Below the pieces are notes generated by a model. It was not told the origin of the DNA. It saw only the letters and a list, made by a program, of their open reading frames with translations, and searched no databases. Positions 15,701 to 23,466 of a stretch of 64,000 nucleotides of DNA are shown in pieces (position 1 is the stretch's first letter; each line of letters opens with the position of its first letter). Origin of the DNA: Butyricimonas virosa (lineage in GTDB: Bacteria > Bacteroidota > Bacteroidia > Bacteroidales > Marinifilaceae); the NCBI RefSeq assembly GCF_025148635.1, contig NZ_CP102269.1, positions 3,286,001 through 3,350,000 on the forward strand. Reading direction: 5' to 3'. The position numbers and the translations under genes are program-made.

Positions 15701-16129
15701 GTCAGCACGACTTTCCGTTACCAAGCCGGGTATCAGTATTATAATAGGACATTGATAGACCGGGTGGAGAACGTGGACATGAATTATAATGTTGACAAAC
15801 GGGCATTGTACGGTCGTTGGAAAGAACCGGGACAGGTAACTCCTTTTAAACGTTTGGGAACTTTCCGGTATGACGATGATCCCTTGTCACGTCAGGAGAT
15901 GACAAGGGCAACTTCTCGTTTCGTGCAGGATGCGAAGGAATTGACTTGGGGATCGTTGAACGTGTATTATGATTTTCAGGCGGATATACTTAAATATCTT
16001 CGAATGAAACGATTGAGAGTGTCTTTCTATATGGAAGAGATCTCGAAAATCTCATCTATAAAGGCCGAGAGAGGGTTTGATTATCCTTTTGCCAGAACGA
16101 TGTCGTTTTCGCTTATTGGAACATTTTAA
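12749..16129 (+). CDS. SusC/RagA family TonB-dependent receptor with STN domain (regulon 1)
   Basis: Outer-membrane importer of 1126 residues. In order: signal peptide (about 1-40), an STN signalling domain (about 45-119, starting RISLKLEATSLLEALREI), a CarboxypepD_reg extension (about 125-208), a TonB-box-like stretch (VDEVIVTG), the plug (GISSF, PLFILDGFEV, LLKDASAKAIYGSKAANGVV), and a long barrel ending MSFSLIGTF with a terminal aromatic residue. The STN domain marks it as a transducer that talks to the adjacent FecR. SusD follows after 10 bases. The substrate is not predictable: there are no glycosidases here, and the attached ABC genes point away from plain glycan use. Confidence 0.95.
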   Translation: MKKNCKAKVFCRLSVMRGALCGLLLLSLTTLFTHSPVYGQQNVKRISLKLEATSLLEALREINRLGDNVVVFKKEEVERETKRVTVDLKNVTVKAAVEACVEGTGLTCVDFEGKVVVTPRQQPTSITVTGTVRDVNGEVLPGTTVIVKGDSLFLGTSTGADGAYRLTMPTSVTTLVFSFVGYKPKEVTVGGRTKIDVVLEEEVKSVDEVIVTGIFTRKASSYTGAVVTMTAKDIMRAGNQNLFQSLKNLDPSLFIMDNLEMGSNPNAIPEMKMRGISSFPLEETGVRLKGNYKNSPNQPLFILDGFEVTAERVMDMDMNRIESVTLLKDASAKAIYGSKAANGVVVITTRRLAGNEQRVTYTGSVDIQMPDLSSYNLCDAEEKLEAERIDGIYDDANFLLYTQKQMLYQQRKQLVAAGLDTYWLSKPLRTGVGHKHNLSVELGDAETLRAVLDVSYNQVIGVMRGSDRRNISGSLDLSYRRNDLIFSNTMTVNSNKSYDSPYGAFSDYAKMNPYWRAKDPETGQVVRWAEDRIPNPMYDAEIGTLKKESYVDFLNNFQVEWRALNGLILRARVMLSFKRNDGDEFLPAAHSSFANITKDSPVEEQLRKGSYRLDNGKSSNVSGDLHGNYATTIGKHSILAMGGFGISEYSYEAYVHKAEGFPNSQSADITFARQYALDSRPEGSSSLRREINFVLGGGYSYDDRYFLDFNVQTSASSLYGNDNRWATGWSVGVGWNLHNEHFFPWKDLVRQFKVRGSIGLTGNQNFDTNEAVATYQYYTDANYLGMTGSYLGRLANPSLKWEQKKDYNVGVDATIHRATLRFDLYRADTENMLTDVSVPTSTGFATVKDNLGLVRNSGIEAYLSYGVLQQNRTFLTVFGSLVTTKNKIIRLSESMRAFNELRDKMASDKANNRPVLKYVDGESMETIWAVRSAGIDPMTGQELYIRQDGSLTYTYYESDLYPVGNSLPKYRGTFGFTFEHKGFGVSTTFRYQAGYQYYNRTLIDRVENVDMNYNVDKRALYGRWKEPGQVTPFKRLGTFRYDDDPLSRQEMTRATSRFVQDAKELTWGSLNVYYDFQADILKYLRMKRLRVSFYMEEISKISSIKAERGFDYPFARTMSFSLIGTF

Positions 16130-16139
16130 TTAGTTAGAT

Positions 16140-17618
16140 ATGAAGACAATAATAAAAAATATCATGTTGTGTGTGATATTATGCACGATGGTGGCTTGTG
16201 ATAGTTGGCTGGACACGACACCCCCTTCGCAAGTACCGGAAGAAGATCAGTTCGATGATGAATTTGGTTTCCGGCAGGCCCTGATCGGTTGTTATATCGG
16301 TATGGCGGATGTTGATTTATACGGGAAACAGCTCACGTGGTATTCTACGGAAATGCAAAGCGGGCAGTACACGATTCACTCGCAGGCTTACGTGTATGCA
16401 ATGGGAACCTACCAGTACACGGCCCAGCGGGCATTGAGTATGCTTAACAGTGTTTGGCAGAAGGCGTATAACGTGATTGCCAATGTGAATAACGCGTTGA
16501 AATTTATAGATAAGCGTCAGGGGGTGTTGGATCCGGCTTCTTACCGGATGATTAAAGGCGAATTGTTAGCTATTCGTGCCATGTTGCATTTTGATATGAT
16601 GCGCTTGTATGGGTACGGGAATTTGGCTGGTCGAACGGATAAATCAACGAAACCAACCGTGCCGTACGTGACGGATTATGACAAAGAGATGACTCCCCAG
16701 TTGTCGTATGATCAGACGATAGAATTGATTGTTAAGGATTTGACAGATGCTTTGGGATTATTGGATGATGAGCCTATCACGGGAAAACATCCTGCAGATT
16801 ATTACGATGCGTTGAATGACGACGGGTTCTTCAGTGACCGTACTTTCCGGTTGAATTATTTTGCCGTGAAAGCTTTATTGGCAAGAGTATATATGTGGGA
16901 GGGAAGTGATGCATCCATCGCTTCGGCTCGTCAAGAAGCGTCGGATGTAATTCGTGAAGGCGAGCGTTTAGGACTCTACCAGTGGGTGACGACAGATTTG
17001 GTTAGTACAGACCCGATTCATTCCACGGAACATATTACTTCTTTAAATATTCCGGCATTCACGGATCGTTTGACGGATTATTATCTTTATAATTTCTTGG
17101 AAGGTACGGCGTATGAAGCTATCAAATTGAGTGAGGATAATTTGCTTAATATTTACCAAGAAACGGGAAGTGGGGAAAATGCCGATTACCGTCGGGAAAA
17201 GTTATTCTTCAGGAATTCCAACGGGTATTATACACCGTTAAAGTTAGCGCAGGATCGTTCATCGGGATATTTAAAACTAAACCGCATGCCTTTGATCCGT
17301 CTTCCGGAAATGTACTTGATCGTGGCCGAGAGTTATTTGCGAGGAGCAAATATTGATTTGACCGAGGCCGTGTCTTATTTGAAGACGTTGAGGGAGAATC
17401 GTTCGAACTATATTGATATTAGTGGCTATACACGAGACGAGTTATTAACATGCCTGATGAATGAATATCGGCGGGAGTTCTTGTGCGAGGGGGTGTCCTT
17501 CTTCTATTTCAAGCGTATTGGAGCAGCGGATATTCCAAACTCGACCATCGTGATGAGTGACGAAAAATATTTGTGGCCTTATCCCGCTATTGAACGGGAA
17601 ATGGGACGTGTTCAATGA
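16140..17618 (+). CDS. SusD/RagB family surface lipoprotein (regulon 1)
   Basis: 492 residues. Lipobox MVAC (Cys about 20) followed by DSWLDTTPPSQV, the usual SusD start. The helical TPR-like core and the C-terminal SusD pattern are present (RMPLIRLPEMYLIVAESY; NEYRREFLCEGVSFFYFKR). It acts as the lid over the SusC barrel on the cell surface and helps capture substrate. Tightly spaced after susC and before the DUF4843 gene. Confidence 0.95.
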   Translation: MKTIIKNIMLCVILCTMVACDSWLDTTPPSQVPEEDQFDDEFGFRQALIGCYIGMADVDLYGKQLTWYSTEMQSGQYTIHSQAYVYAMGTYQYTAQRALSMLNSVWQKAYNVIANVNNALKFIDKRQGVLDPASYRMIKGELLAIRAMLHFDMMRLYGYGNLAGRTDKSTKPTVPYVTDYDKEMTPQLSYDQTIELIVKDLTDALGLLDDEPITGKHPADYYDALNDDGFFSDRTFRLNYFAVKALLARVYMWEGSDASIASARQEASDVIREGERLGLYQWVTTDLVSTDPIHSTEHITSLNIPAFTDRLTDYYLYNFLEGTAYEAIKLSEDNLLNIYQETGSGENADYRREKLFFRNSNGYYTPLKLAQDRSSGYLKLNRMPLIRLPEMYLIVAESYLRGANIDLTEAVSYLKTLRENRSNYIDISGYTRDELLTCLMNEYRREFLCEGVSFFYFKRIGAADIPNSTIVMSDEKYLWPYPAIEREMGRVQ

Positions 17619-17646
17619 TGATTAATAATGCTATAAATGAAAGGAT

Positions 17647-18489
17647 ATGAACAGATTTAATTTTCTGTACGCGATATGTTTTCTTTTGAGTGGTTTGCTA
17701 TGCGGCGGTTGCTCGAAAGTGGGAATAGATACATTTGACGAGACCCAGGCCACGGTAACCGTTCCATGGAATAGCGTGGACGTGAGGACTTATCCGGGAT
17801 ATAACTCCTTAACGAAGACTTTTGATCAGACTTATTCGTTTTGGAGTGATCCGGAAGAAGAGACGATGGTGGTGAATATCCCGTTAAAGTTGGTCGGGGA
17901 CGTCCGGGATTACGACCGGACGGTAGGGTACACGATCGTCCGGGATAGCAGCCGATTGTTGGAAGGATCGTATAAGGTGTTGAATGCCGTTATTCCCGCC
18001 GGGGAACGTTACGGGTATCTCACGCTGGAATTGCCGAAATTAGTTGAATTGGAAGACACGACGTGTATGATGGAAATTGTGTTGGGTGCTTCGGAATATT
18101 TCGTGGCCGGCCCACCGGAATATACACGCATTAAGTTTTCGTGGGATAATCAATTACCGATGCTTCCCAGTGGTTCATTTTATGCCCGAACTTATAATTT
18201 CTTAATAAATGCAGGGCAAAGTATGAATCTGGCGAACTATAATTATTATAGCCGGAATGCGCATAAGGCGATACTGGCCGCTTTAGGGTGGCCGTGGCAG
18301 GCGGACCAGTGGCCCCAGTATAACCGGATGGACCCGGATGGGTATATGTTCTATAATACGGCAATCACGAATGCTTACTACGAGTTGTTACAGAAGTATC
18401 TGGATGATTACGAACAGGAACATGGAACCCCATTGTTGCATGATGGAGGACTTGCTATAAACCAACCCGTGAGAGCGCGAAAGTTTTGA
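17647..18489 (+). CDS. DUF4843 family lipoprotein
   Basis: 280 residues with a signal peptide and lipobox (LLCGGC, Cys about 25). The body is beta-rich, with Ig-like character in the N-terminal half (VDVRTYPGYNS; FSWDNQLPML), matching DUF4843 lipoproteins that accompany SusC/SusD pairs. It is probably a surface accessory that binds substrate or packs against SusCD. Function is inferred from context only. Confidence 0.8.
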   Translation: MNRFNFLYAICFLLSGLLCGGCSKVGIDTFDETQATVTVPWNSVDVRTYPGYNSLTKTFDQTYSFWSDPEEETMVVNIPLKLVGDVRDYDRTVGYTIVRDSSRLLEGSYKVLNAVIPAGERYGYLTLELPKLVELEDTTCMMEIVLGASEYFVAGPPEYTRIKFSWDNQLPMLPSGSFYARTYNFLINAGQSMNLANYNYYSRNAHKAILAALGWPWQADQWPQYNRMDPDGYMFYNTAITNAYYELLQKYLDDYEQEHGTPLLHDGGLAINQPVRARKF

Positions 18490-18507
18490 TAAAACGGATT
18501 AAAGATA

Positions 18508-20127
18508 ATGAAGATGAAAACAATATATTACCTGTTGTTGCTCGTGTTGGGATACGGCCTCGTGTCGTGTTATGACGACAAGAGTACCTATGACACGAAA
18601 GAAATTCCTAACGTGGAACTAGACCTGAATGGTGTGTCGGAAACGCAGTACGTGGCGTATTTGGGCAAATTGCATATTGATATTCCCGTGAAGAAAAACG
18701 GAACCCCGGACCATCCGGATTTGGAATATAAATGGGAGATCGAGTTAAGTTCGTCAGCGGGATTGAGAGAAGTGTTGTCGAACGAACGGGTGCTTGACAC
18801 GATTGCTTCCATGCCGATTCAGGCTAGTGGTTACACGTTGACCTTGGAAGTGACGGACAAAGTTTCCACGCTTAAATATTATTCTGTCTTTTCTCTAGTG
18901 GTGGAGAGCCAATTCGGGGAAGGTATTATCGTGGCTCATTCCCGTGATGGGGAGACCTCCGATTTGTCGTTAATCATGGATAAAGACATTAGCAAGGGAT
19001 TCACGGGAACGGAGAAAATTCAATACGATGATATTTTCACCTCTAAGGGGGAGCCTTTGGGTGATTGGATTGATAACGTGGCCTATACCGTGTCGGGAGC
19101 GACATGGAGTACCTATCAGAATATCCTGTGGATGGCCGGAAAAAATGGATTGTTCCGGGCTGATTGCCGGGACTATTCCTTCTTGGAAACGGGTAAAATT
19201 ATTCCTTTCGTGACCGAGACATACACTTCCGGACATTTCTATTTGGCACCTCAAACGACGATTCTCGTGATGAATAATCAGGTGTACCAGCATCTTCGTC
19301 AGAATGATGCGATATTCATCAAGCCGGAAGTGATTTCCGACTTGGGCGGTTTGCAGTCCAATTACGTGGATAATCGAGTGGTTGCCGCGGCTACGGGCGA
19401 TGGGACTCATTCCAGTGGATCGTCGATCTGGTATGATTCACAGGTAGGACGTTTCGGGCGTTTTAACGGGGCTTTCTCGCAGAACAAATGTTCGTTGTAT
19501 TCCTCTTCTGAGAATGACGACAATTTCCCATTCGATCCTTCTGCCGTGGCGGGTAAAGAAGCCGTGGCCGGAGGTTTCATGAATAGCTCTTCCTTGGTGA
19601 TGGTGTTGAAGGATAAAGTATCGGGAGAATATTCTCTTTACACGTTCTTTACTAAAAATCAGGATAATACGTTGGTTAACCCGACACCGAGTTACTTGTA
19701 TTCGGTTCCGGCAGCCATCAAGGATTTGTTGGATCGTTCCGTGTCAATTTGTTTCAGTACAGTAGATCCTATTATGTACGTGGCAACGGCCAGAGAGATT
19801 CATGCGGTTCGTTTGAATATAGATGGTTCGCTTGCTTCCTCGTTGAAATACACGGCGGCCGCGGGGGAGAATATCAGTATTCTGAAATTCTACACGCAGG
19901 GAAGATATAATGTCAATTCGGAAGACTTTGACAGTGACACGGAAAGTTTGCTGACCTTACCGTTGAACACGAAAGCCGTGATGATGGCAACGCAGGCATC
20001 GGATTCGGAAGGATATGTTTACTTGATTCCGCAAAAGGATCCGGGAACGGGAAATCTGGATGAGGAAAAGCAGGTGAAATATGACGGTTTCGGGAAGATT
20101 TCAGATATAACAGCTCAAGGAAGATAG
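18508..20127 (+). CDS. PKD-like family lipoprotein
   Basis: 539 residues with lipobox GLVSC (Cys about 21) followed by YDDKSTYD. The N-terminal about 130 residues resemble a PKD/Ig-like beta domain (VELDLNGVSETQYV ... LEYKWEI). The rest is beta-rich and could be a propeller-like domain. Such PKD-like lipoproteins follow DUF4843 genes in many Bacteroidetes SusCD loci. It is likely surface-exposed and substrate-binding. A hairpin follows its stop, so downstream ABC genes may be expressed at a lower level. Confidence 0.78.
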   Translation: MKMKTIYYLLLLVLGYGLVSCYDDKSTYDTKEIPNVELDLNGVSETQYVAYLGKLHIDIPVKKNGTPDHPDLEYKWEIELSSSAGLREVLSNERVLDTIASMPIQASGYTLTLEVTDKVSTLKYYSVFSLVVESQFGEGIIVAHSRDGETSDLSLIMDKDISKGFTGTEKIQYDDIFTSKGEPLGDWIDNVAYTVSGATWSTYQNILWMAGKNGLFRADCRDYSFLETGKIIPFVTETYTSGHFYLAPQTTILVMNNQVYQHLRQNDAIFIKPEVISDLGGLQSNYVDNRVVAAATGDGTHSSGSSIWYDSQVGRFGRFNGAFSQNKCSLYSSSENDDNFPFDPSAVAGKEAVAGGFMNSSSLVMVLKDKVSGEYSLYTFFTKNQDNTLVNPTPSYLYSVPAAIKDLLDRSVSICFSTVDPIMYVATAREIHAVRLNIDGSLASSLKYTAAAGENISILKFYTQGRYNVNSEDFDSDTESLLTLPLNTKAVMMATQASDSEGYVYLIPQKDPGTGNLDEEKQVKYDGFGKISDITAQGR

Positions 20128-20141
20128 TTTATAATAATACA

Positions 20142-20174
20142 GGCGGGTAAGGTGTGACGAAAGCCTTACCTGCC
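20142..20174 (+). terminator. Hairpin between the lipoprotein and ABC genes
   Basis: GGCGGGTAAGG (20142-20152) pairs with CCTTACCTGCC (20164-20174), 11 pairs with one G-T wobble. A T run begins only 12 bases later. It is probably a partial terminator separating the surface genes from the ABC genes. Confidence 0.55.
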
Positions 20175-20194
20175 ATAATAGTTAATTTTTTAAA

Positions 20195-21139
20195 ATGAAT
20201 AACATGGAGAATCCGGTTGTAAAGGTGGAACATTTGTCTCACCGTTATAGTGTGCAATGGGCGATACGGGATATTAATTTCGAGATTTACGAGAAGGGAA
20301 TATTGGGATTGTTGGGATCGAACGGAGCGGGTAAATCGACAACGATGAATATCATGTGTGGTGTGTTGAACCAGACAGAAGGGGAAGTGTATATTAACGG
20401 GATTAATTTTCGGGAGGACCCGATTGCGGCTAAAATGAATATTGGTTTTCTACCACAGAAACCCCCGTTGTACACGGATTTGACCGTGGAAGAGTATTTA
20501 GCCTATTGTGCGGATTTGCGTTCGGTCGCTCCTAAAAAGATTCGTTCTTCGGTGGACTACGCGATGGAGAAATGCGGGATCACGCATTTCCGAAAACGGT
20601 TGCTGAAACATTTATCGGGAGGTTACCAGCAACGGGTGGGTATTGCGCAGGCAATCATACACAATCCGAAGTTCGTGGTGTTGGATGAGCCGACGAATGG
20701 ACTTGACCCGAACCAGATCCTGGAAATTCGGGAATTGATCAAGGAGATTGCTACGGATCGTTCAGTGCTACTTTCCACGCATATCTTGTCGGAGGTGCAG
20801 GCCACCTGTGACCACATCAAGATGATCGAGGAAGGGCAACTGGTATTCGCAGGGACGATGGATGAGTTTAACAATTATATCCAACCGAATTCGTTCGTGG
20901 TGGTACTGAAGAATCCGCCGAGAATGACCGAGTTGGAACACGTGCCGGGAGTTAGTCGGGTGGAGGCAATAAATTCGAAAAGTTTCAGGGTATGGTTTGA
21001 TACGGATGACGATGTGACAGCCCGGATGGTACACGAGAGTGTCAGCCGGGGATGGGAGTTAAGCGAGGTTTCCGTGGAGCGGAGTTCTCTGGATGAAGTG
21101 TTCGCTCGCTTGTCGGGAAAAAGTAAACGTGAATCATAA
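20195..21139 (+). CDS. ABC transporter ATP-binding protein, GldA-like
   Basis: 314 residues. Walker A GSNGAGKST (about 41-49), signature HLSGGYQQRVG, Walker B FVVLDEPTNGLDP and the switch histidine (STHILSE) are all intact. The C-terminal about 80 residues match the accessory domain of GldA/CcmA-type ATPases. It should drive the three permease-type proteins encoded next. In gliding Bacteroidetes GldA works with GldF and GldG; no other gliding genes are seen here, so a transport or envelope role tied to the upstream receptor is more likely. Confidence 0.9.
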   Translation: MNNMENPVVKVEHLSHRYSVQWAIRDINFEIYEKGILGLLGSNGAGKSTTMNIMCGVLNQTEGEVYINGINFREDPIAAKMNIGFLPQKPPLYTDLTVEEYLAYCADLRSVAPKKIRSSVDYAMEKCGITHFRKRLLKHLSGGYQQRVGIAQAIIHNPKFVVLDEPTNGLDPNQILEIRELIKEIATDRSVLLSTHILSEVQATCDHIKMIEEGQLVFAGTMDEFNNYIQPNSFVVVLKNPPRMTELEHVPGVSRVEAINSKSFRVWFDTDDDVTARMVHESVSRGWELSEVSVERSSLDEVFARLSGKSKRES

Positions 21140-21150
21140 GTTCGTGTAGT

Positions 21151-23451
21151 ATGAGAAAAATATTCAAGATAGCGTTGACAGAGTTATGCACTCTGTTCTA
21201 TTCCCCTATCGCGTGGTTAGTCCTTATTATCTTTACTGTTCAGGCGTGCATGACCTATTTCCGTTTGGTGGACATTATGTTGATGCAGCAATTTAACAAG
21301 CCTTTATGGTATAGTATAGCAAAAGAGATGTACACGGGAAATATGGGATTGTTCCCGAATATGTTGGTGCATCTTTACCTGTATATTCCTTTATTGACAA
21401 TGGGATTGATGAGCCGGGAATATAGTAGCGGTTCTATCAAATTATTATATTCTTCACCGGTGTCCAGCATACAGATTATCTTCGGGAAATTTCTTTCCAT
21501 GATGATATACAGCCTTATTCTGGTGGGGATTCTCTTTTTGTTTGTCGGGTTCACGGCATGGAACGTGCCTTCTTTTGATATGTCGTTGGCCTTATCGGGG
21601 TTGCTGGGAATTTATCTGGTGATCTGTTCTTATGCAGCGATAGGACTGTTCATGTCTTGTCTGACTTCCTATCAGGTGGTGGCGGCTGTTGCCACGTTAG
21701 GGGCTTTGGCTTTCCTGAATTACGTGGGAAGAATAGGACAGGAAGTTCCTTTTATTCGGGACATCACGTATTGGCTGTCAATTTCCGGGCGTTCCGACGA
21801 GTTAATCAACGGTTTGATCAGCAGTGAGGATGTGTTTTATTTTCTGATCGTGATCGGTCTTTTCCTGATGCTTTCGATTATGGTCATCTTGTCGGGGAAA
21901 CGCAAGTTATCAAAAAGTATGGCTTTTACCCGTTATACCGGGGTGATCGTGTTGGCGATGCTGTTGGGGTACGTGACCTCCCGGCCGGGATTGCAATGTT
22001 CTTACGATGCCTCGTCCATTAAACTGAATAGTCTGAATCCGGTCAGTCAGGAGATTATGGAAAAAATGGAGGGAGGACTGACAATTACGACATACGTGAA
22101 TCTTTTGGAAGGTAATTTTTATCGGGGGGCTCCTTCGGAAAGGAATAGTGATGCAAATCGATTTAAAAAGTTTATTCGTTTTAAACCGAAAATTCAGATG
22201 AACTACGTGTATTACTATGCAGACGCGGGAAACGAGGTTTTGGAAGATCGTTTCCCCGATCTGAACACGCAACAACGAGCGTGGAAAATGGCGGTCATGG
22301 AAGATTTGGATATAGAGATGTTTCTGAGCCCGGAACAGGTAGCCCAACAGGTTGATCTTTCGGGTGAAAAATATCGTTTCGTGCGTTTGTTGGAACGGGA
22401 AAGCGGGGAAAAGGCCTTTTTGCGGATTTTCGATGATAGTTACATTTATCCGAGGGAAGGAGAAATCTCCACGGCCATGAAACGTTTGGTGACGAAAGCC
22501 CCCAAGGTCGTTTTTCTGACCGGGCACGGGGAACGTGATATTCAACGGGCAGGAGACCGGGACTATTACACGTTTGCCATTGATCCGACTTTCCGTCATT
22601 CCTTGATTAATCAAGGGTTTGATGTGGATAGTATTACCTTGATGGGGGATCGGCCGATACCCATGGATATTGACGTGTTAGTTGTTGCAGATTTACAGCG
22701 TCCTTTGTCAACAGATGAGTTGGCTCGGCTCGAGGAATACATAGCGAAAGGCGGGAATATTGTTATTGGTGGGGAACCGGGAAAATCGGATTTGATGAAT
22801 CCTCTTACGGCTTCTCTGGGCGTGAGTTTCCTGCCAGGAACTTTAGTACAACCGACGAAAGCTTACGATGATAATTTGCTGGTTTGCTCTTTTGTTGAGG
22901 AGGGTGTGAATGTCGTGACTCCTTTGCGGGGACTATGGCAACAAAAATATGGGGTTACGATGCCGGGAGCAGCTGCGTTAAGTTACAAAAACGGACATGG
23001 TTTCAATGTGTATCCTTTGCTAAAGACAAAAGACGAGGGAAGTTGGAACGAGTTAACCACTGTAAATTTTACGGACGAAAAAGCTGTATTAAATCCGGAA
23101 ATCGGGGAGCAAGAACAGTCCTACCCGACGATGCTTGCCTTGACTCGTAACGTGGGAGACCGGGAACAGCGGATATTCGTGTTAGGTGATGTTGATTGTA
23201 TCAGTAATGCCGAGTTATTGATGTCTAGAGTTGGGATGAAAACGAGTAATTTCTCTTTAATCACGGGTATGTTCCGGTGGTTGAGCTACGGGGAATTCCC
23301 GATCGTTTTGTCGAATATACCGCCCGTGGATACGGTGTTGGAATTGAGTAAGGACACGGTACCTTATGCGAAATTTGCTTTCACGTGGGGATTACCCATC
23401 TTGTTCGCGTTGGGGTATTTTGGCGTGTGGTTTAAAAGAAGACGGAGATAA
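21151..23451 (+). CDS. ABC permease fused to a GldG-like domain, copy 1
   Basis: 766 residues. The N-terminal about 280 residues are an ABC-2 type permease (GldF-like) with about six membrane segments and the phrase LLTMGLMSREYSSGSIKLLYSSPVS in its conserved cytoplasmic loop region. A large extracytoplasmic domain follows (about 285-725) of the type found in GldG, including VFLTGHGERD, VVADLQRP and GGNIVIGGEPG, then a final membrane segment (about 738-758). In classic systems GldF and GldG are separate proteins. The next gene has the same length and plan. Confidence 0.85.
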   Translation: MRKIFKIALTELCTLFYSPIAWLVLIIFTVQACMTYFRLVDIMLMQQFNKPLWYSIAKEMYTGNMGLFPNMLVHLYLYIPLLTMGLMSREYSSGSIKLLYSSPVSSIQIIFGKFLSMMIYSLILVGILFLFVGFTAWNVPSFDMSLALSGLLGIYLVICSYAAIGLFMSCLTSYQVVAAVATLGALAFLNYVGRIGQEVPFIRDITYWLSISGRSDELINGLISSEDVFYFLIVIGLFLMLSIMVILSGKRKLSKSMAFTRYTGVIVLAMLLGYVTSRPGLQCSYDASSIKLNSLNPVSQEIMEKMEGGLTITTYVNLLEGNFYRGAPSERNSDANRFKKFIRFKPKIQMNYVYYYADAGNEVLEDRFPDLNTQQRAWKMAVMEDLDIEMFLSPEQVAQQVDLSGEKYRFVRLLERESGEKAFLRIFDDSYIYPREGEISTAMKRLVTKAPKVVFLTGHGERDIQRAGDRDYYTFAIDPTFRHSLINQGFDVDSITLMGDRPIPMDIDVLVVADLQRPLSTDELARLEEYIAKGGNIVIGGEPGKSDLMNPLTASLGVSFLPGTLVQPTKAYDDNLLVCSFVEEGVNVVTPLRGLWQQKYGVTMPGAAALSYKNGHGFNVYPLLKTKDEGSWNELTTVNFTDEKAVLNPEIGEQEQSYPTMLALTRNVGDREQRIFVLGDVDCISNAELLMSRVGMKTSNFSLITGMFRWLSYGEFPIVLSNIPPVDTVLELSKDTVPYAKFAFTWGLPILFALGYFGVWFKRRRR

Positions 23452-23466
23452 CGTAATTGTAAACGA